Source: Mobiluncus porci (GTDB taxonomy: Bacteria; Actinomycetota; Actinomycetes; Actinomycetales; Actinomycetaceae). Taken from it: a DNA stretch of 64,000 bases. Shown here piece after piece: positions 54,474 to 62,025 of this stretch (positions within the stretch are counted from its first letter, which is position 1; each line of letters opens with the position of its first letter). The notes under the pieces are model-generated. The model was not told the origin of the DNA. It did no database searches and saw only the letters and a list, made by a program, of their open reading frames with translations. The position numbers and the translations under genes are program-made. The stretch is from contig NZ_VUMY01000014.1 in assembly GCF_009695935.1 (NCBI RefSeq), positions 18,465 to 82,464 on the forward strand. Direction: 5' to 3'.

Positions 54474-55286
54474 ATGAACGAAAAATCTTGGGTACGCGAG
54501 ATTCCGGCTCCTTTTGCTCCGGAAGCGCCAGCTTTGCCCGCGGAACTCGAAGTTGGTGCAGTGGGGCACGTCGCCATCATTATGGACGGCAACGGTCGCT
54601 GGGCGAACGCGCGAGGGCTTGATAGGACAAGTGGCCATGAGGCGGGAGAGTATGCGCTGATGGACACGGTTGCCGGCGCGGTCGCGGCCGGAGTACGTCA
54701 CTTGTCCGTTTACGCATTTTCCACCGAAAACTGGAAGCGAACACCGACGGAAGTGCGGTTTTTGATGGGGTACTCTCGCCGGGTGTTGCGGGCGCGGCGC
54801 GATGAATTGAACGAGTGGAACGTGCGGGTGCGCTGGAGTGGGCGCGAAGGTCGATTGTGGAAATCTGTGCTCGCCGAGCTTCGCGAGGCCGAGCGGCTGA
54901 CCGCGGAGAACACCGGAACTGAGCTCATTATGTGCCTCAACTATGGCGGTCGCGCCGAGCTTACCGACGCGACAAGGGCCGTCGCAGCGCGGGTGGCGCG
55001 TGGCGAGCTGCGACCCGAGCACGTGACCGAAAAGACCCTAGCCCGTGAGCTTTACTTGCCTGATCTTCCGGACGTGGATTTGCTCATTCGCACGTCTGGC
55101 GAGCAGCGCACCTCGAATTTCTTGCCGTGGCAGGCAGCCTATGCCGAGCTGGTTTTCGCGCCGGAGGACTGGCCGGACTACGGGCGCATGCAACTGTGGC
55201 GGGATTTGCTGGCTTTTCAGTCACGTGACCGGCGTTTCGGTGGGGCGGTGAACCGGCCTGCCGAGCGGGGAAGCTGGGTTATTTAA
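54474..55286 (+). CDS. uppS: Isoprenyl (undecaprenyl/decaprenyl) diphosphate synthase
   Basis: cis-Prenyltransferase making the lipid carrier for cell-wall synthesis; 270 residues. IIMDGNGRWANARGLDRTSG binds the diphosphate, YAFSTENWKRTPTEV follows, and LLIRTSGEQRTSNFLPWQ is the C-terminal substrate motif. The start is 5 bp after recO, so the two are coupled. Length and motifs are standard. Confidence 0.96.
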   Translation: MNEKSWVREIPAPFAPEAPALPAELEVGAVGHVAIIMDGNGRWANARGLDRTSGHEAGEYALMDTVAGAVAAGVRHLSVYAFSTENWKRTPTEVRFLMGYSRRVLRARRDELNEWNVRVRWSGREGRLWKSVLAELREAERLTAENTGTELIMCLNYGGRAELTDATRAVAARVARGELRPEHVTEKTLARELYLPDLPDVDLLIRTSGEQRTSNFLPWQAAYAELVFAPEDWPDYGRMQLWRDLLAFQSRDRRFGGAVNRPAERGSWVI

Positions 55287-55295
55287 TGAATGAGT

Positions 55296-55424
55296 GTGCA
55301 TGAATGTACGGCGAAAACCCGCAACACTGTAGCAAACCGCTTCCGCTTTTGCATTACCCCAGTTCACGGGCTCGATAAAATTTCTAGTTGACCGCAGGAG
55401 GTCTATAACCGTACATTCGTGCAC
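55296..55424. mobile_element. MITE-like unit with 16-bp terminal inverted repeats
   Basis: GTGCATGAATGTACGG (55296-55311) and CCGTACATTCGTGCAC (55409-55424) are inverted with one mismatch and bound a 129-bp non-coding unit. No clear target duplication is visible, so the arms could instead be paired operator sites of the aldehyde dehydrogenase gene. Confidence 0.4.
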
Positions 55425-55499
55425 GCCTCTGCGAAAATCGCGGCCCGATTTTACCGGTTTGGGTCTCGGTCATGACTCTCTCGGGTTTAGGGTGGAGTT

Positions 55500-57008
55500 A
55501 TGGACAATGAAGTTTTAGTTTTTGTAAATGGCAATTCGGTTGACATCCCGCGGCTAGTCGAGTGGACGCCTAAGGACCTGTTCGTGGGCGGCGCCTGGGA
55601 AGCTGGCGCTGGTGGTGAGCGCTTTGCGGTTATAAACCCGGCGACCGGTGCGGTCTTGGCGAAAGTGGCCTCGGCGGGTGTCGAAGATGCCGCGGTGGCG
55701 CTTGACCGAGCCGACGCGGTGCAAGAGAAATGGGCTGCGACCGCCCCGCGGGAGCGCGCCGAAATCCTGCGCCGGGCTTTTGAGCTGATGGACGGGAAAT
55801 ATCGTCCGGTTTTGGCCGCAACCATGACCCTTGAGATGGGTAAGCCACTCGGTCAGGCGAACGGCGAGGTCACCTATGGGGCGGAATTTTTCCGCTGGTT
55901 CTCCGAGGAAGCCTGTCGGGTGCGGGGGGACTATTACCGTTTGCCCGAAGGCGCGCTCCAGGCGATGGTGGTGAAACGCCCGGTGGGACCTTGCGTGTTT
56001 GTCACCCCGTGGAATTTCCCGCTGGCCATGGGGACCAGGAAGATCGGTCCGGCTTTGGCGGCGGGCTGTGTGTGTCTGTGGAAGCCGGCACGGGATACAC
56101 CTTTGACCGCGTTGCTCTTGGCACGAATCATGGAGGAGGCCGGCTTGCCCGCGGGGGTTTTGTCGGTGTTGCCGACCACCCATTCCGGGGAGGTAACCGA
56201 GAAATTGTTGCATGATCCGCGGGTGAGGAAGCTCTCTTTTACGGGGTCAACAGAAGTCGGTAAGTCTTTGCTGAAACTCGCCGCTGATCAGGTGCTCCGC
56301 ACCTCGATGGAGCTCGGTGGAAACGCACCCTTCGTGGTTTTCGACGACGCGGATATTGACCGCGCGGTAGAGTCGGCGATGGCCACCAAGATGCGCAACA
56401 TGGGTGAGGCCTGCAACGCCGGGGATCACTTCTTTGTGCAAGACGGGATTTACGACGAGTTCGTGTCGAAGTTTTCCGCCGCGATGCAGGCGCAAAAAGT
56501 CGGCGACGGACTGGACGACGGAGTGGAAGTTGGCCCTCTCGTCAACCGGTCGCAGCTTGAGAAAGTGTCCGGGATGGTCGAGCGTGCCGTGGCTGCGGGA
56601 GCGAAAGTCGCTGGTGAACCCAATGTTCCCCAAGGCTACGGCTTCTTCTTCCCGCCCACCGTCCTGACCGACGTTTCGCCGGATTCGGAAATTGTGACCG
56701 AGGAAATCTTCGGGCCGGTCGCCCCTGTCGTCCGTTTCGATACAGAAGAAAACCTGGTGCGGATGGTGAACTCCGACAAGATGGGTCTTGGTGGTTACAT
56801 CCACACGAGTTCCTGGGAGCGGATTATGCGGCTTGCCGAGAAAATCGAGATCGGGATGATTGGGTTCAACGCCGGCACCATCTCCAATGCTGGCGCGCCT
56901 TTCGGGGGAGTCAAGCAATCCGGTCTCGGGCGCGAAGGCTCGACAGAAGGAATCGAGGAATACCTCGAGACAATTTATATCGGTTTGCCTGCGCCGAAAC
57001 TGGCTTGA
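55500..57008 (+). CDS. NAD(P)-dependent aldehyde dehydrogenase (succinate-semialdehyde type)
   Basis: A 502-residue aldehyde dehydrogenase. TPWNFPLAMGTRKIGPALAAG and LSFTGSTEVGKSLL are the nucleotide and motif-5 regions, ELGGNAPFVVFDDADID holds the general-base glutamate, and GEACNAGDHFFV holds the catalytic cysteine. EIFGPVAPVVRF and GGVKQSGLGREGS close the family pattern. Closest in pattern to GabD succinate-semialdehyde dehydrogenases, but no GABA aminotransferase is adjacent. TAGGGT is 6 nt before the ATG, though a GGAG is also there. Confidence 0.9.
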   Translation: MDNEVLVFVNGNSVDIPRLVEWTPKDLFVGGAWEAGAGGERFAVINPATGAVLAKVASAGVEDAAVALDRADAVQEKWAATAPRERAEILRRAFELMDGKYRPVLAATMTLEMGKPLGQANGEVTYGAEFFRWFSEEACRVRGDYYRLPEGALQAMVVKRPVGPCVFVTPWNFPLAMGTRKIGPALAAGCVCLWKPARDTPLTALLLARIMEEAGLPAGVLSVLPTTHSGEVTEKLLHDPRVRKLSFTGSTEVGKSLLKLAADQVLRTSMELGGNAPFVVFDDADIDRAVESAMATKMRNMGEACNAGDHFFVQDGIYDEFVSKFSAAMQAQKVGDGLDDGVEVGPLVNRSQLEKVSGMVERAVAAGAKVAGEPNVPQGYGFFFPPTVLTDVSPDSEIVTEEIFGPVAPVVRFDTEENLVRMVNSDKMGLGGYIHTSSWERIMRLAEKIEIGMIGFNAGTISNAGAPFGGVKQSGLGREGSTEGIEEYLETIYIGLPAPKLA

Positions 57009-57045
57009 GAACTGGGCGGCGACCCTAACTCGAGTGTGCCATACC

Positions 57046-57110
57046 GAAATCGTAGTTATATTCAGAGCACTGCCATATGCTCCGGTGCCCTGATTATAGC
57101 TACGTTTTAG
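57046..57110. repeat. Dispersed palindrome, GTTATGCTCAGAGC family, degenerate copy
   Basis: Left arm CGTAGTTATATTCAGAGCAC and right arm GTGCCCTGATTATAGCTACG are imperfect complements. It lies between the convergent aldehyde dehydrogenase and cysE genes and probably ends both transcripts. The best-preserved copy is at 33000-33063. Confidence 0.65.
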
Positions 57111-57149
57111 GAGCGAGAATTCCTTGACTCGCGACTATACAGGGCACGT

Positions 57150-57770
57150 CTAGATGAACAAGGACGGGTCGATGTTCATGTCCGGGCTCACTTCGCGCTT
57201 CGCCTTGCGGAGCTTCGCCGGCACACCAATCGCAATGCCACCTGCGGGAACGTCCTTGACAACGACCGCGTTCGCACCAATCTTGGCGTCATCACCAACC
57301 GTGATGGCGCCAAGCACCTTCGCGCCGGCACCAATCATGACCCGGTCGCCGACCGTGGGATGACGCTTGCCCTTGACCATGCGCTGACCCCCCAAAGTCA
57401 CGCCGTGGAAAATCAGACAATCCTCTCCCACAACTGCGGTTTCGCCAATCACCACGCCGGTGGCATGATCAATAAACAGCCGCCTACCGATACTGGCTGC
57501 GGGGTGAATATCGACGCCGGTCATGGTGCGTGTCGCTTGCTGAATCAGACGCGCCACAATCCGTAAACCCGCCTTCCACAGCCGATTCGCGAGTCGGTGG
57601 GCCCAAAGTGCGTGAACCCCTGGGTATGACAGAGCCACCTCGAGGCGATTGCGCGCGGCAGGGTCGCGCTCCATAGCGGTATCGAGGTCTTCCAAAATCA
57701 AATCCCACACCCGCATCCGTGTTGCGGGTATATGCGATGGGGGGACAGGGTGGCTAGCAAGAAAATTCAT
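57150..57770 (-). CDS. cysE: Serine O-acetyltransferase
   Basis: Makes O-acetylserine for cysteine synthesis; 206 residues, the short (EpsC-like) form. The C-terminal left-handed beta helix has hexapeptide repeats with HATGVVIGETAVVGEDC and FHGVTLGG containing the catalytic Asp/His region. The N-terminal ~70 residues are helical. TAAAGT lies 7 nt before the ATG. It is downstream of cysK on the same strand, separated by 353 bp of repeats. Confidence 0.94.
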   Translation of the reverse strand: MNFLASHPVPPSHIPATRMRVWDLILEDLDTAMERDPAARNRLEVALSYPGVHALWAHRLANRLWKAGLRIVARLIQQATRTMTGVDIHPAASIGRRLFIDHATGVVIGETAVVGEDCLIFHGVTLGGQRMVKGKRHPTVGDRVMIGAGAKVLGAITVGDDAKIGANAVVVKDVPAGGIAIGVPAKLRKAKREVSPDMNIDPSLFI

Positions 57771-58123
57771 CGATTTTACTTTACCTGAGTTTTGGGTTTG
57801 GTGCCGCCACGCCGTTTGTTTTCGGGGTTTTGATTTGGGGTTTGGCGGGTCAGACCTCTTCGGCGTAATGAGCGAAGCGAATGTAGCCGAAAGGGTCTGG
57901 CCCCGACTGCTAAACCGGCTGAAACCTTCCCGCTACGCCACGAGGGTCAGACCCTTCTGGCTCCGCTTCGTTACGCCACCGCGACGAAGGTCGAGTGAAG
58001 TGCCGAGCTCGCTCGAGCATTGCCGAGGCCAAGGAAGCGGTGCGCAACTTTGCGAAGCAAAGTTGCAAGCAGAGAGGTCTGACACGGTGGCTTCGCTTCG
58101 AGGTCTGACCCGGTGCCTACGCC
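57771..58123. repeat. Repeat-filled spacer between cysK and cysE
   Basis: No gene is supported in these 353 bp. GGGTCAGACC, GGTCTGGCCCC, GGGTCAGACCC and two AGGTCTGACNC units occur with GGCGTAATGAGCGAAGCG and GTAGCCGAAAGG, in both orientations, plus a perfect hairpin GCAACTTTGC/GCAAAGTTGC (58044-58066). The family also occurs at 11.4, 27.0 and 36.9 kb. Confidence 0.65.
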
Positions 58124-59053
58124 TTATTCGCCGATTCCCTCAAAAAGCACTGTCGACAAATACCTCTCGCCCGTATCCGGCAAAACGGTCACAATCGTCT
58201 TTCCGGCGTTTTCCGGACGCCCCGCCAACTCAGCCGCGGCGGCCAGATTCGCGCCGGAAGAAATCCCGACCAGCAGGCCTTCTTTCGAGGCCGCATACCG
58301 AGCGGTTGAAATCGCGACTTCCGAAGGAATGGTAAGATATTCATCCACCACGGAGCGGTCAAAGTTGCCGGGAACAAAGTTAGCGCCGATTCCCTGAATC
58401 TTGTGGCCCCCGGCTTTACCGTTCGCCAGGAGTGATGATTCGGCAGGTTCCACCGCGATAATCTGGACGGCAGGGTTCTTTTCCTTCAGAAACTTCCCCA
58501 CTCCCGAAATCGTCCCGGCGGAGCCTACGCCGGCGACAAAAATGTCGACCTTGCCGCCCGTCTGCTCCCAAATCTCGGGACCGGTAGTGCGATAGTGCGA
58601 ATCCGGATTTGCGGGATTGTCGAACTGAGCGGCATAAACCGAACCGGGATGCTCCGCGAGGTACTTCTCCGCCGCATCCTTGGCCGCCTGCATCCCGCCC
58701 GCGGCGTCGGTCAGCAAGAGCTCCGCCCCAAATGCGGCCATCAACTTGCGCCGCTCGATGCTCATCGATGCAGGCATGGAAATCACGACTTTATATCCGA
58801 GAGCAGTCCCAACCATGGCCAGAGCTACGCCCGTGTTTCCCGAGGTGGCCTCGACAATCGTCCCACCGGGCTGTAACTTTCCGGAGGCCTCAGCGGCGCG
58901 GATAATGGCAAGTCCGGGGCGGTCTTTCACGGATCCGCCGGGATTGGCTGCCTCGTACTTGGCGAGAACCATGCAGTTGTCGCCAGCGATTTTGTTGATG
59001 CGAACCAGCGGGGTGTTTCCGATGAGCTCGGTAATGTCTTTAGCGATGTGCAT
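58124..59053 (-). CDS. cysK: Cysteine synthase (O-acetylserine sulfhydrylase)
   Basis: PLP enzyme of 309 residues converting O-acetylserine and sulphide to cysteine. The Schiff-base lysine is in NPGGSVKDRPGLAII, EATSGNTGVALAMV binds the substrate carboxylate, and FVAGVGSAGTISGVGKFL binds the cofactor phosphate. AGGAGG lies 8 nt before the ATG. cysE lies downstream on the same strand, giving the classical two-step pathway. An AT-rich spacer precedes it (59054-59151). Confidence 0.95.
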   Translation of the reverse strand: MHIAKDITELIGNTPLVRINKIAGDNCMVLAKYEAANPGGSVKDRPGLAIIRAAEASGKLQPGGTIVEATSGNTGVALAMVGTALGYKVVISMPASMSIERRKLMAAFGAELLLTDAAGGMQAAKDAAEKYLAEHPGSVYAAQFDNPANPDSHYRTTGPEIWEQTGGKVDIFVAGVGSAGTISGVGKFLKEKNPAVQIIAVEPAESSLLANGKAGGHKIQGIGANFVPGNFDRSVVDEYLTIPSEVAISTARYAASKEGLLVGISSGANLAAAAELAGRPENAGKTIVTVLPDTGERYLSTVLFEGIGE

Positions 59054-59151
59054 GATTCCTCCTTTATAGAATCTCGATTAGTGTATTTCGCAACGTGAAT
59101 GTTGCGTAAACATTATGACGCAATAATTGAGATTTTTAAAATTCTCGGAGT

Positions 59152-59796
59152 TCAAGCCGGTTTTTCCACGGTTTGGATGCCGTCGGGCGTGAGGGTAATC
59201 GCGGTGGCGAGTTGCTCGGAAAGAGCGGTAGCGAGTGCGGTTTCGTCGATGTCAGCAAGGGCTATCCGGAAAGTGGCGCGCTCTTTCCACTCGATTGATA
59301 ATGGCACTAAACCGCGAGACCGCAGCCATGATTCCAGCGCGGGCGCCTTGCTGAGTTCCACTTGAAAAGAAACCACCGGAAGTTGCGAAACCTGCAGGCG
59401 TGGCGCCCCGTCAAGCACCGCGGAAACCGCGCCGGAATAAGCCCGTACCAGTCCGCCGGTACCGAGCTTAATCCCACCGAAATACCTTGTCACTACGACA
59501 CAGGCATTACTTAATCCGGATCCGACCAGGACATCCAACATGGGTCGTCCCGCGGTTCCGCTGGGTTCCCCGTCATCCGAAGAACGCGTGACCGGCATGG
59601 CCCCTGATTCCCAGCCTTCGGGAAGGAAAGTGAAGGCCGAACAATGATGCCGCGCGTCGGGGTATTTCCGCCGCTCAGCCTCGATAACCTCCCTTGCGGT
59701 TCCCTCCGAATCCGCGCGCGCCGCGAGGGCAATAAACCGCGAACGCTGGATCTCGAGCTCCGCGCTCATTGTTTTGTCTAGGGTTGTAAAGTCCAT
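59152..59796 (-). CDS. YigZ/IMPACT family protein
   Basis: A 214-residue protein of the UPF0029 family: SRFIALAARADSEGT near the N-terminus, then ARHHCSAFTF, SDDGEPSGTAGRPMLDVL and ACVVVTRYFGGIKLGTGGLV, the conserved core, and a ferredoxin-like C-terminal half. The bacterial role is unclear, perhaps linked to translation through the yeast GCN2-regulator relatives. TAACCT lies exactly 6 nt before the ATG on the minus strand, without a ribosome site. Confidence 0.92.
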   Translation of the reverse strand: MDFTTLDKTMSAELEIQRSRFIALAARADSEGTAREVIEAERRKYPDARHHCSAFTFLPEGWESGAMPVTRSSDDGEPSGTAGRPMLDVLVGSGLSNACVVVTRYFGGIKLGTGGLVRAYSGAVSAVLDGAPRLQVSQLPVVSFQVELSKAPALESWLRSRGLVPLSIEWKERATFRIALADIDETALATALSEQLATAITLTPDGIQTVEKPA

Positions 59797-59854
59797 GAAT
59801 TCAGGTTACCAATTTGCGTCGTTGAAAAGAGATGTCGTAGCAGCTCACAGCTCT

Positions 59855-59973
59855 GTCCTGGGCGGCCACTTTGGTGTCTTTCTTTTGAGAGGAAGCTTTA
59901 AATCAAATCGTTTTGAACTGGGATTATAAAAATTGAGCGCGGAAAAATACTTTTCAAAGTGGCCACCCAGGAC
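59855..59973. mobile_element. MITE-like unit with 19-bp terminal inverted repeats
   Basis: GTCCTGGGCGGCCACTTTG (59855-59873) and its complement with one mismatch (59955-59973) bound an AT-rich 119-bp non-coding unit between yigZ and rpmF. No target duplication is evident. A simple large stem-loop is the alternative. Confidence 0.4.
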
Positions 59974-60064
59974 GCGACGACCTAAACCGGTTTGGTGAAA
60001 ACAGACGAAAGTTGCTATTATTGAACGTCTTGTGATGATTGACAAATGAAAGGAGCGCAGGGCG

Positions 60065-60235
60065 ATGGCAGTTCCCAAGCGCAAAATGTCCCGCGCCAAC
60101 ACTCGTACTCGTCGTTCCGCATGGAAGGCGAAGTTGACGCAACTTGATAATGTAAAGGTGCAAGGCCAGGAGGTCGCGATTCCGCGCCGTTTGGTCAAGG
60201 CCTACCAGACTGGTCGTTTGACCGTCGAAGACTAG
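60065..60235 (+). CDS. rpmF: 50S ribosomal protein L32
   Basis: A 56-residue ribosomal protein beginning [20 protein letters not shown] and ending GRLTVED. It has no cysteines, so it is the zinc-independent form, which cells with two L32 paralogues use under zinc shortage; in actinobacteria such forms are often the normal one. AAGGAG lies 14 nt before the ATG with GCAGGG nearer. A TATTAT box is at about 60017. It has no ribosomal-protein neighbours. Confidence 0.93.
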   Translation: MAVPKRKMSRANTRTRRSAWKAKLTQLDNVKVQGQEVAIPRRLVKAYQTGRLTVED

Positions 60236-60308
60236 AACGTCTCATCCGCGTGTCGCCTGGCTTGCTGCCGGGCGTTACGTGTTTAAACGACTAGGAGGAA
60301 GTCACCCA

Positions 60309-60998
60309 ATGAATGTTCAGCAAGAGGCCAGCCTCCGTCCTGAGGCGGTTATTTTCGATTTGGATGGCACCCTAGTCAACTCCGCGCCGCTGGTGATGGA
60401 GTGTTTTCGCCTTATGGTTCGCGACCTGTTCGACCCCGAGAGAGAAGCGGAGTTAACAGACGCGCAGTTGCTGACCTATCTCGGCCCGCCCCTGATGGAT
60501 TCCATGTATGACATTGATCCCGCTGCTAGCGAGGAGAAGGCCGCCGCAATGGTGGCGAAATATCGGGAATATTACCTGCCTCGGGCCGAGGAATCTCCGT
60601 TATTTGAGGGAATTCCGGAGCTGCTTGAGTCCTTGAAGGGGCGAGGAATTCGCCTCGCGGTGGCGACTTCAAAACTCGAAAAACCCGCCCGGAAGATTCT
60701 CGACCACCACGGGGTGTTGGAGGCGTTCGAGACCGTGGGCGGGGCGAGTTCTGATTTGCGGCTTTCAACAAAGGCAGAGGTTCTGGAGGAGACTCTCGCG
60801 CGCCTGGGGCTCGGAGAGACTCCCGAGCGGGCTTTGATGATTGGTGACCGGTTCTATGACATTGAAGGAGCTGCGGCTTGCGGAGTTCCGGCCGTGCTCG
60901 TCACCTGGGGGAAGACCGCTGGCCAGGGAGAGGAACAAGGCGCGGTTGCGGTTGTCGGAACAACCGAAGAATTGTCAGAGCTTCTTAGCGAACAGTAG
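60309..60998 (+). CDS. HAD-superfamily phosphatase (phosphoglycolate phosphatase-like)
   Basis: A 229-residue HAD hydrolase: nucleophile motif I in VIFDLDGTLVNS, motif II in VATSKLEKPARK, motif IV in MIGDRFYDIEGAAACGVP. The helical cap between residues 20 and 95 is of subclass I, as in Gph. The ATG at 60309 follows GGAGGA by 9 nt; the frame extends upstream to 60279 but that contains the ribosome site. The substrate is unknown. It ends 14 bp before a DNA methyltransferase gene. Confidence 0.88.
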   Translation: MNVQQEASLRPEAVIFDLDGTLVNSAPLVMECFRLMVRDLFDPEREAELTDAQLLTYLGPPLMDSMYDIDPAASEEKAAAMVAKYREYYLPRAEESPLFEGIPELLESLKGRGIRLAVATSKLEKPARKILDHHGVLEAFETVGGASSDLRLSTKAEVLEETLARLGLGETPERALMIGDRFYDIEGAAACGVPAVLVTWGKTAGQGEEQGAVAVVGTTEELSELLSEQ

Positions 60999-61012
60999 CT
61001 GGGAGAAGCGAG

Positions 61013-61912
61013 ATGACGAGTAAGCAGCCTACCGGATGGTGGGACGAAGAGGGCCCGAACCTGGTCATTCAAGGCGATAATCTTCCGGTCTTGCGTGAAC
61101 TTCCCGATGAATCTTTCCAGCTTATTTATATTGATCCCCCTTTTAACACGGGTAAAGTACAGTCCCGAGTTTCGCTAAAAACCCGGAGGATTGACAATCT
61201 GGGGGAAGGCTCTCGAGTCGGTTTCAAAGGCCAGACTTATGAGACTATCCGAGGAGCCGCGACTTCCTATAATGACGAGTTTGCGGATTACTGGGGCTTT
61301 CTCAGTCCGCGTCTCGAACAGGCCTATCGGGTGCTCGCGCCAACCGGAACCCTGTATCTTCACCTGGACTATCGCGAAGTCCATTACGCGAAAGTGGCTC
61401 TGGACGGGATTTTTGGGCGCGAGAGTTTCTTGAATGAGATTATCTGGGCCTATGACTACGGGGCGCGTGCGAAACGCAAATGGCCCGCGAAGCATGACAA
61501 TATCTTGGTCTATGTCAAAGACCCGAAGCATTATTACTTTGACTCGACCTCAGTGGATCGGGAACCATATATGGCTCCGGGGCTCGTAACTCCCGAGAAG
61601 GCGGCGCGCGGGAAACTGCCGACCGACGTGTGGTGGCACACGATTGTTTCCCCCACTGGCAAGGAAAAGACCGGATATGCGACCCAAAAACCGGAGGGGA
61701 TTCTGCGCCGGATTATCGAGGCTTCTTCTCGAGAAGGAGACTGGGTCTTGGATTTCTTCGCCGGATCGGGGACGAGTGGGGCAGTGGCGGGAAAACTCGG
61801 GCGGCGCTTTGTGATGATTGACGAAAACCCCGAGGCCGTGGCGATTCAGCGGGAGCGGCTCGCGGCGATTTCGGGGCTCGGGACGGTCGAATACCTGGGT
61901 ATTGCCCTGTAA
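61013..61912 (+). CDS. Orphan DNA (adenine/cytosine-N4) methyltransferase
   Basis: A 299-residue S-adenosylmethionine-dependent DNA methyltransferase. The catalytic motif IV is YIDPPFNTG near residue 45 and the cofactor motif I is DFFAGSGTSGAVAG near residue 250; IV before I is the beta-class order used by type III Mod enzymes. DPPF suggests N6-adenine or N4-cytosine methylation. It is much shorter than a type III Mod and no restriction gene is adjacent, so it may serve regulation or replication control. GGGAGAAG precedes the ATG. Confidence 0.88.
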   Translation: MTSKQPTGWWDEEGPNLVIQGDNLPVLRELPDESFQLIYIDPPFNTGKVQSRVSLKTRRIDNLGEGSRVGFKGQTYETIRGAATSYNDEFADYWGFLSPRLEQAYRVLAPTGTLYLHLDYREVHYAKVALDGIFGRESFLNEIIWAYDYGARAKRKWPAKHDNILVYVKDPKHYYFDSTSVDREPYMAPGLVTPEKAARGKLPTDVWWHTIVSPTGKEKTGYATQKPEGILRRIIEASSREGDWVLDFFAGSGTSGAVAGKLGRRFVMIDENPEAVAIQRERLAAISGLGTVEYLGIAL

Positions 61913-62025
61913 CTCGTGCGATTTAGGCCATCGGTGGCAATAGTGGCAGCAAGGCCCAAAATCTTCCGAGTTCCAGAGACACCGGCGAGTATTGATTGCC
62001 GCCGCCGTTTCGCTATGCTTGACGA

